From contig NC_039361.1 of NCBI RefSeq assembly GCF_003573695.1, positions 35,467,702 to 35,531,701 of the forward strand: DNA of 64,000 nucleotides, read 5' to 3'. The position numbers and the translations under genes were made by a program. Below are positions 56,003 to 64,000 of the stretch, piece after piece; positions within the stretch are counted from its first letter, which is position 1; each line of letters opens with the position of its first letter. Source of the stretch: Papaver somniferum (taxonomy: Eukaryota > Streptophyta > Magnoliopsida > Ranunculales > Papaveraceae). Under the pieces are notes generated by a model. It did not search any database and had not been told where the DNA came from. It was given only the letters and a program-made list of their open reading frames with translations.

Positions 56003-56044
56003 GTTTTTTTTTGTTTTTTTTGATTCTTTTAATGATTGTCTATG

Positions 56045-58416
56045 TGTTAGAGCATTGCTCGGTCGAACTCGCATGCGTTGCTATCTCAAGCATGTTTTTC
56101 AATGTTAGTGATCAAAACTATAAGTCTTGATTTCTAGTCTACTATAGCTAAGGTCTCGGACTAGGATAGAAAGTGTGGTTGATCTCAGGAACTCCATGGA
56201 AATCATCATACAAGACGAAGGACTACTCAAGGAACCAGTGGATGTTCATCGACTAAAAGGTATGTGGAGACTTGAACTTATCTATCACTCAAAAGTCTAT
56301 TTATCTCCTATCTTGAGACAAAAGTCGTTTTGCTATATTGACTTAGATTATACACATTTGCTATTTCGAGCCGAGTTTATCTCGCCTATCTATTTCTCGA
56401 AATATGTGTTGGTAAGCTTTCACTTTATCCAAGTTCATCTTTACTAAAGTCATGACAAGTTTCAATCACTTTGCAAATTGCTTACTTTGACGAAAAATAG
56501 TTTGTGAATAACAACTATAGAATGTCAACGTCCTCTAAGAATGTTCTAATGATTGAAATGAGAGTTTATATTATATAACCATTGGAGGATATAAGCATTT
56601 TTGTGGAAACACATATATGTATAAGTCCTTATCCTTGAACCGAAGTTTGCGAACTTTATTGATCAGGAGAAAAAGAATGTGGCGTGAGCCAAGTCCGCGA
56701 ACTCAGTCCGCGAACTAGCGGAAGTTCTCGACCCAAGAATTTCTATTGGAGTTGTGAACTCCTTCCGTGAACTTAAGTCCGCGAACCCAGTCTGCGAACT
56801 TGAGTAGGTTATATCTAAAAACGATGTTCGTGAACTTATTCTTATATAAACTAAGGAATGCAAATTGCAAACCGTGGCTATATAATTCATTAACCGATTC
56901 GATTAAATCAAATCGTTTTTGCTTTTATTGTGTCTTGTGTAGTTACATAAGATTTCCTTGCAATTGAACAACACTCGAACTAGTTCATTTGAGTCACTTG
57001 AACTAGTTATGGTAAAGAAGAATATGGTTGATATGAAAGCGATCATATGGCTAACCATTTGGTTGACTATTGTTGAACCAATAAATGTACAAGTTTGGGT
57101 ACGGTTACACAAATCTAGAAACGTGCATTTCAATTGTGTGTAACAGGCTAGTTTTCGATCTAACGGTTGAAAGATATTAGCTTGAATCTAAATCAGGTTT
57201 TCATCTAACGGTGAATATTGAATGCTTTGTTACCAAGCTAACATTGATTGCAAACCCTGATTTGAAAGACTATATAAGGGAGAACTCTAGCAACTGGGAA
57301 ACCTAATCCCTACACCTTCTATGTGATACTAGTTGTTCTAAGCTAGAGTCGATTCTCCTTTAACCTTTGGTTTCTTCTTCTAAACCAGGTTAACGACTTA
57401 AAGACTTCATTGGGATTGTGAAGCCAGACCGATACTACTTTCTCGTAGTTGTGTGATCTGATCTTGCTGTTTCTATCGTACGAGTACAATTGTAATAATT
57501 GGATTGAGATTGATATCTCCGATAGGCAAGATATAAAAGTAATCACAAACACTTCGTCTCATCGTTTGTGATTCCACAATATCTTTTTTCGCTGCGTCGA
57601 TTAAGATTATTGTGAGGTGATTGATAATATTGGGTTGTTCTTCAGGAATATAATTCTGATTTATCAATTGGCTCCTGTTCACCTTGATTTATCAAAAGAC
57701 GGAACAAAACTCGTAGGTATATTCGTGGGAGATAGATTTATATATTACCATAGAATTTTCTGTGTGATACAGATTTGTTTATTAAAGTCTTCGACTTTGG
57801 GTCGTAGCAACTCTTAGTTGTGGGTGAGATCAGCTAAGGGAATAAAGTGCGTAGTATCCTGCTGGGATCAGAGACGTAGGAGCATAACTGTACCTTGGAT
57901 CAGTGTGTGATTGATTGGGGTTCAAATACAGTCCAGACCGAAGTTAATTTGGAGTAGGCTAGTGTTTGTAGCGGCTTAATACAGTGTGTGTGTTCAATCT
58001 GGACTAGGTCCCGGGGTTTTATCCATTTGCGGTATCCAAGTTAACAAAATTCTGGTGTTTGTGTTATTTCTTTTCCGCATTATATTTTGTTATATAACTG
58101 AAATATCACAGGTTGTGCGTCGTTCAATCAATTAGAATATCCAACCTTTTGGTTGTTGATTTAAATTGATTGACACTTGGATATTGGTCTTTGGTACCAT
58201 CCAAGTTATCTCTCTAGTATTTGATAAAGACTCGCAGATTTCTATTTGCTTGAGTATATATCAAATCGAGAGATTGAGACATAAACTCTTTGATATACTT
58301 TTTTTATCTAGATTGAGTCTGACTGTCTAGTTGATTCTCTAGATAGTATATTGTAGTTTTTCCATACAGATTGTTAAGCGAAATATTGGGTGTGGTTGTT
58401 GTACCCCCGCTTTTTA
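56045..58416 (+). repeat. 5' LTR of element G
   Basis: It begins TGTTAGAGCATTGCTCGG and ends CCCCCGCTTTTTA, where relatives end TTTTTCA, so the terminal CA is damaged. TCCGCGAAC motifs occur at 56690-56800. A TATA-like CTATATAAGGGAGAAC lies at about 57270. Confidence 0.88.
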
Positions 58417-58418
58417 AT

Positions 58419-58430
58419 TGGTATCAGAGT
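58419..58430 (+). other. Primer binding site of element G (initiator tRNA-Met)
   Basis: TGGTATCAGAGT, one base from the standard TGGTATCAGAGC. Confidence 0.88.
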
Positions 58431-58482
58431 AGGCAGACACGTTCAAGACCTCACAAGTTTGTGTTTGTAGCGATCTTAATTT

Positions 58483-60040
58483 ATGGACAGAGGTGATATC
58501 TCAATTAACATACCACCAGTCTTCGATGGCTCTAATTACTTATGGTGGAAAATTGCTATGCGAGCTTTTCTTCAAGCACGTGATTTTCAATCATGGGTAT
58601 ATGTTGTTAATGGCTATAATGCTCCCGTCGTGGCAGTTGGAGATGTAAACGTTCCCAAGCCTATTGGTGAATACATCCCTGCCGAGATAAATGCTGCAAA
58701 ACAAAATTCCGACGGTTTGAATGCCATTGTACATGCCATTACCCCAAATCTTCAGCACCATGTGTCAAATTGCACGAGGTCTAAAGATGCGTGGGATATC
58801 TTAGAAACAATATTCGAAGGTAACTCCAGTGAAAAGGAAGCTAGGCTTCAAAACCTTAATTCGGATTGGGAAAACCTTTGTATGGCAGATGAAGAAATAT
58901 TTGATGAGTTAATCACAAAATTTCTGAAATTGTTAATGCATCTTTTGCATTGGGTAAGACTATTCCTGAAAAGGACATTGTGATGAAAATTCTCAGATCA
59001 CTGCCATCTAGATACGACTCTAAGAAGCATGCCATCGTTGAGGGAAATAACCTTGATAATCTCTCCAGAAATATGCTGGTTGGGAAGCTTAAGATCTTTG
59101 ATCACGAACATTCATCCAAATCTAAGGATGTTGCCTTCAAAGCACAAAAGGACACTAAATTACTTGATAAGAGTAAAAAAGTGTACATCTCTGAAGATGA
59201 TCACTCTGAGACAGATTCATCAGATGAAGATCTTGACAAGTCAGTCTCGATGATCACAAGACAGTTTAGGGATCTTCTGTTGAAGAGAAGTAAACGGTTC
59301 TCCGGAAGATAAGCCTAAAGCATCAGTTAAACCTCATAATCGTGTTCCTCCTAAAAACAGGGAAACATATGAAACTGATGATGAGGATAATGCCTCAGTG
59401 CTTTAAGTGTAAGGGATTTGGTCATTTTGAAAACGAGTGCCCAAATCGTAGAAAATACACCGGGAACAAAGGTCTTGCTGCAACTCTTGATGAAATGTCT
59501 GACAACTATGATTTCAATGAAGACGAGAAATCAAGTGTTGCACTTTTTGTTGAAAATATTGATTTTGATAACTGTAGCAATACATACATCAATCTCAATA
59601 TTCTTTTAGAAGAGAACCCAACTAATATGGAAGAAAAAATTGACCCATTTCTTGGAAACTCTGTTTGTAATGTTTCAGGTTCCACCATGTGTCTAGCTGC
59701 GTGCACATGTCAGAAGCCTGACTTTTATCCTAGTTTGACGTGCTCGTATTGTTCTCTAAAGGGTCATGAACTTTCAAGGAGTTACAAGTACAAACACCAA
59801 TTGAGGCACGTCAACAAAATTCAACGAAGAGCAAATCAATTAGCAAATAAGCTTAAACTTTCTCAGAAGACCGCTGAGGTATGTATGATTTTATCTTCGT
59901 CTAAGAAGTTAGTTTCCAAGGATAAACCAAGACCATTAGAGAAGAGAGTATGTTCGAATCGTTTTGATAGACAGAGGTCTGTGGATTCCTCTCAAGAGGA
60001 AAATGGTGGACAAATTGTTGTTCACCATAACACAACTTGA
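58483..60040 (+). pseudogene. Gag of element G (UBN2-type capsid plus zinc knuckles), frameshifted
   Basis: ATG 58483 starts a Copia Gag of the UBN2 type: NIPPVFDGSNYLWWKIAMRA, DAWDILETIFEGN and, after a frameshift near 58922, IPEKDIVMKILRSLPSRYD. A second frameshift near 59305 leads to the part with a knuckle CFKCKGFGHFENEC and a second, damaged one CSYCSLKGHELSRS, whose last Cys is Ser. The end, VVHHNTT, parallels the ends of the D and F proteins. Gag would form the particle and bind RNA. Unlike D and F this protein keeps the capsid half. No protease or pol follows the stop. Confidence 0.8.
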
Positions 60041-60340
60041 TTGTGTTGTTTTGGAAATCTTGTCTCATGTGCCTGATCAAAAGAGACAATGATTTTGTAC
60101 CTCTCAGGCTTTAGGAAAAGTTTTCTTTCTTATTTTCTTAGTTTTTGTTCTTCCCTGTCTATCAACAAAGGAGGTTATTATTGACAATTCTACTCTTTAT
60201 AGGGTTGTGAGTTGGACGTGTACGAACCTGTTTAAAGGTTTCGAAACCCTACATTCCTTTTTCCTTCCTCAAAACCTCTTTTTTATCTCAAGACTACTTG
60301 TTGAGTACAATTTGTGATTTCCTCTCACAAACTCATACGT

Positions 60341-60727
60341 ATGGATACTCCAAGCATGATGTCTTCTGATGGAAAAGATGTTAATATGATTGTTAAGCCA
60401 TCAATCATGAAGGAAAAAGAGAAATCTCCGTTATCTCCTACCTTGAAAACAAAAAGAAGGAATGTGAGGAAGCCAAGAGTCGTTCCTTCAAACTCTCAGA
60501 AGTTTTCTGGTGTTCTTGAAGAGTTGAAGGAGATGCGACAGGAGATTCAACAAATAAAGGCTTTTGTGTATAAGACTCATGAGATTCAGAAGGCCCTGGT
60601 TCGACAACATCAGCCGAGAAGGTTTATTAATATAAACTCCTACCTTAATGAACCTTATGTCCCAATGGATGTTAGCGACAAAGAGTTCGGGGACGATAAA
60701 GAATTCTTCAAATGTCTTATTGTCTAG
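60341..60727 (+). CDS. Small downstream ORF of element G, coiled-coil protein
   Basis: ATG 60341 (MDTPSMMSSDGKDVNM) to TAG 60727, 128 residues; an upstream in-frame start at 60314 is less likely. A basic stretch TLKTKRRNVRKPRV is followed by a predicted coiled coil (VLEELKEMRQEIQQIKAF) and the end EFGDDKEFFKC. The frame is intact although Gag before it is broken. It occupies the same place as the small ORF of F. Function unknown. Confidence 0.5.
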   Translation: MDTPSMMSSDGKDVNMIVKPSIMKEKEKSPLSPTLKTKRRNVRKPRVVPSNSQKFSGVLEELKEMRQEIQQIKAFVYKTHEIQKALVRQHQPRRFININSYLNEPYVPMDVSDKEFGDDKEFFKCLIV

Positions 60728-60780
60728 TAAATCTTCTATTTTCTTGTTTTTATTAGAAGAATAACTAGATCTTGGAATAG

Positions 60781-63200
60781 TGAAAAAACGGGGGTCTAAC
60801 AACACCACCCAATATTTCGATTAGCAATCTGTATGGACTAACTACGAAACACTTACTAGAGAATCAACTAGACAGTCAGACTCAATCTAGACAAAAGTAT
60901 CTCAAGGAGTTAATATATCTCTCTTGTTTTGATTTACTCAAGTTAATAGAAATCAGCGATTCTATAATCAAACACAAGGAATAACTTGGATGGTACCAAA
61001 GACCAATGTCCAAGGATCAATCAATATCAATCAACAACCAAAGGTCGGATTTCCAATTGATTGATTCAAACGCACAACCTGTATTATTTCAATTACATAA
61101 ACAAATATAATGCGGAAATAGAAATAACACAGACACCAGAATTTTGTTAATGAGGAAACCGCAAATGCATAAAAACCCCGGGACCTAGTCCAGATTGAAT
61201 ACACAATGTATTAAGCCGCTACAGACACTAGCCTACTCCAAGCTAACTTCGGACTGGACTATAGTTGAACCCCAATCAGTCTCCCACTGATCCAAGGTAC
61301 AGTTGTACTCCCTACGCCTCTGATCCCAGCAGGATACTGCGCACTTAATTCCCTTAGCTGATCTCACCCACAACTAAGAGTTGCTACGATCCAAAATCGT
61401 AGGATTTAACAATAAACAAATCTGTCTCACACAGACAAGTCTATCAAAGGATCAATCTGTCTCCCACAGAAAAACCTTAAAAGTTTTTGTTCCGTCTTTT
61501 GATAATAATCAAGGTGAACATGAACCAATTGATAATCCGGTCTTATATTCCCGAAGAACAGCCTAGATTAATCAATCACCTCACAACAATCTTAATTGTA
61601 TGGTAGCGAAACAAGATGTTGTGGAATCACAAACAATGAGACGAAGGTGTTTGTGATTACTTTTTATATCTTTCCTATCAGAGAACTCTCATGATCTCTA
61701 GCCAATCAATGTGATTATACTATTACGATAGAAGATGCAAGATCAGATCATACAACTACGATAAAACTAGTATCAGTCTGGCTTCACAATCCCAATGAAG
61801 TCTTTAAGTCGTTAACCTGGTTTTAGAAGAAAAAAACCTAAGGTTAAAGGAGAAACGACTCTAGCACGCAAACTAGTATCACACGTAAGGTGTGGGGATT
61901 AGTTTTGCATAATACTATATGTCTCCTTTATATAGACTTTCAAATCAGGATTTTTCCTTAGTTACAAAGCAATCAATATTCACCGTTAGATGAAAACATG
62001 ATTTAGATTCAAGCTAATATTTCTCAACCGTTAGATCGAAAACTTAGCTTGTCATACACAATGACTATACGCTTCTAGGTTTGTTAACCGCACCCAAACA
62101 TGTACATTGTTGGTTCAACAATAGTCTACCCAAAGAGGTTAACCATATGAGCGTTTCATACCAAGCATGTTCTTCTTCACCATAACTAGTTCAATTGACT
62201 CAAATGAACTAGTTAAGAGAGTTGTTCAATTGCAAGGAAATCTTATGTAACTACACAAGACACAATTGAAGCAAAGATGATTTGATTCACTCGAATCGGT
62301 CCATGAACTTTAATAGCCACGGTTTGCAAATGTATTCCTTAGTTTTTTAAGATTAAGTTCAGAAATCATTTTTGGATATATAACCTTCTCAAGTTCGAAA
62401 ACTAGGTTTGCGGACTTAAGACACCGGATAGAGTTTACAAACTCCAGCAGAAATTCTCGGGTTCGAGAACTAAGCCGGTTAGCGGACTGGGTTCACGGAC
62501 TTGGTTCGCGGACTTGGGTCACGCAAGTAGTTTTTCAAATCCAGCAGAAATTCTCGGGTTTGAGAACTTCGGCAGTTCGCGGACTGAGTTAGCGGACTTG
62601 GCACTTGCCATTCTTCCGGTTCTCTTGATCAACAAAGTTTGAAAACTTCGGTTCAAGGAATCCATTGGTTATGTAATCTAAACTCTCATTCCAATCATTG
62701 AAATATTCTTAGAGGACGTTATAGTTGTTACACTATTTCTCGTCAAAGCAATTTTCAAAGTGATTGAAACATTCATGACTTTCGTCACTAGGTAAAGATA
62801 AACTTGGTCGAAGCGAAAAGCTTACCAACACATATTTCGAGATATAGATAGGCGAGGTATACTCGGCTCGAAATACCAAATGTGTATGATCTAGTATATA
62901 TATATAGCATACGACTTTTATCTCAAAGAGTAGGAGATAAAATAGATAGACTTTTGAGTGACAAATAAATTCAAGTCTCCACATACCTTTTTTTCGAGAA
63001 ATTTCACCGGTTCCTTGAGTAGATCTTCTACTTGTATGATGAATCGCTATGAAGTCCTCGGGCTCAACTACACTTACTATCCTAGCCCGAGACCTAGCTA
63101 TAAGAGACTAGAAATCAAGACTTATAGTTTTGATCACTAACATTGACAAACATGCTTGAGATAGCAACGCATGCGAGTTTGACCGAGCAGTGCTCTAACA
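60781..63200 (-). repeat. Element H: inverted solo LTR of the D/F/G Copia family
   Basis: The plus strand reads TGAAAAAACGGGGGTCTAAC at the start and GCAGTGCTCTAACA at the end, the reverse complement of the D LTR ends, over 2420 bases. No interior of that orientation is present on either side, so it is a solo LTR. Flanks AATAG (60776-60780) and AATAT (63201-63205) fit a 5-bp duplication with one change. Interior sequence of element G resumes after it. Confidence 0.82.
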
Positions 63201-64000
63201 AATATCCATTATTGTGATTACACATAGCTATGTCCAACGTTTTCATCTTCTTGTTTTTAGATTTATTGGTTTAAATTCTAAATTTGTTTGGAAGATGATT
63301 TTTGCAGTATTAATCTTTATGGTTTTATATATTGGAATATTGTTATGGGATATGTGTGTTTACGTCCGTGAACTTTGAATGTCCCATATCTTGTCAAAAG
63401 TAAAGTCTTTCGTAAATCGATATGCATGTATTGATATAAGAATGAATAGACTTTTGACAAATACAAAAGTTAAGCCTATTATGTCAATTATTGATGGAAG
63501 ATAGGTTAAAATCTTTTGTTTTCAAGGATTATGTCTATTGAATGTCGTTATGTGAATAATGATGGAAAATATAATGAATCCTTGTGTATTCCGCAGTATT
63601 GATCTTCCTTGATCCATATTTTATGTATTACTGTGAGGCTCTGTAAAGTGTCTTATGTTGAGCATTAAACGACCAAGTTGATTATTTTTATGATTAGCTA
63701 TGTTGTTGTTCCGTGAGGTACTTTATGTCGAGCATTTTCAACTAAATTAATCATCTTGTTTGGTTATTTAGTTGTTTCTCTGTAAGTTTTCTTATGTCGA
63801 GCATGACCAATTAAATTGATTACTTTTGTGATTAGTTTGGTTGTGTATTTCGATTAGATTAATTATGGGTTCTCTTGTGATTAATCTAATTGTATATTTT
63901 GAGTCTCCATAAGTTCACTTATGTTGAGCATTTTCGATTAAATTAATCATGGGTTCTCTTGTGGTTAATTTAATTGAGTATTTTGGATTCAAAATCATAC
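63201..64000 (+). other. Interior of element G with degenerate AT-rich repeats
   Basis: It aligns with the 3' interior of element D (TTGCAGTATTAATCTTTATG, TCCCATAT, TTGTCAAAAGTAAAGTC). From about 63640 an 80-90 base unit with TTATGTTGAGCAT and AAATTAATCATGGGTTC is repeated several times. No gene. Confidence 0.6.

Larger units (their letters stand above)
51359..56044 (+). mobile_element. Element F: Copia relative of D, left part
   Basis: An LTR starting TGTTAGAGCACTGC at 51359 is followed by a D-like Gag gene (53808-55229) and a small coiled-coil ORF (55724-56002). There is no polypurine tract before the LTR at 56045, and that LTR carries its own primer site and Gag, so F seems to be interrupted there by element G, with its remaining part outside the window. 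A deletion removed the LTR end and the primer site of F. No pol is visible. Confidence 0.75.
56045..64000 (+). mobile_element. Element G: Copia relative of D with UBN2-type Gag, runs out of window
   Basis: A 5' LTR (56045-58416), an initiator tRNA-Met site, Gag (58483-60040), a small ORF (60341-60727), the inverted solo LTR H (60781-63200) and, from 63201, interior sequence matching that of D (from about 26110). No pol motifs occur in the visible part. It follows the end of F's small ORF without a polypurine tract, which suggests insertion into F; the duplication cannot be checked because the right end is outside. Confidence 0.78.

Noticed and set aside
51359..58416. F and G read as one element with LTRs at 51359 and 56045
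   Set aside because: The LTR at 56045 is followed by a primer site and Gag, so it is a 5' LTR; no polypurine tract precedes it, and the flanks AACTC and CTATG do not pair as a duplication.

Overview
The window is repeat-dense nuclear DNA from a flowering plant, and I see no ordinary host gene. Nearly everything is LTR retrotransposon of two superfamilies (Ty3/Gypsy of the Tat/Ogre and Athila-like types, and Ty1/Copia), inserted into one another. Plant origin is read from the element families, their tRNA primer sites and plant-style short introns; the species cannot be named from the sequence.

Layout. (A) 1-9146: right part of a decayed Tat-type element lying on the minus strand; its outer end is beyond base 1. 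(B) 9868-50478: a Tat-type element on the minus strand with 3.5-kb LTRs and a perfect 5-bp target duplication AGCAC. It spans 40.6 kb because three later elements sit inside it: (C) 13856-21027, an Athila-like element on the plus strand (duplication ATCAC); (D) 21339-30119, a Copia element on the plus strand (duplication GTTTT); (E) 33130-42156, a second Tat-type element on the minus strand (duplication GTGGA). Right of B lie (F) 51359 onward, a Copia relative of D; (G) 56045 to beyond the window, another Copia relative that appears to be inserted in F; and (H) 60781-63200, an inverted solo LTR of the same Copia family inside G.

Coding content. Only B keeps a recognisable pol (protease, reverse transcriptase/RNase H, second archaeal-type RNase H, integrase), and it is dead: nonsense codons, frameshifts, an altered RT active site (YVND) and an altered integrase catalytic residue. 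B also lacks a visible capsid, E has Gag-protease but no polymerase, C has two unrecognised ORFs, and D, F and G carry Gag-type proteins without pol. Every element here is therefore non-autonomous or broken.

The most interesting content is on the strand opposite to gag-pol in the Tat-type elements. B carries two antisense genes between the end of pol and the 3' LTR, each with its own TATA box and an intron. E carries a six-exon antisense gene of about 784 codons, also with its own TATA box and a 5' UTR intron. A has the remains of one. In B the first antisense gene spans 13827-31321: element C landed in its first exon and element D in its intron. The second resembles, by eye, the C-terminal part of the plant PEARLI-4 (phospholipase-like) family. 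Antisense extra ORFs are known from some Tat-lineage elements (Grande, Retand), but these genes have unusually complete gene structure and I do not recognise their function.
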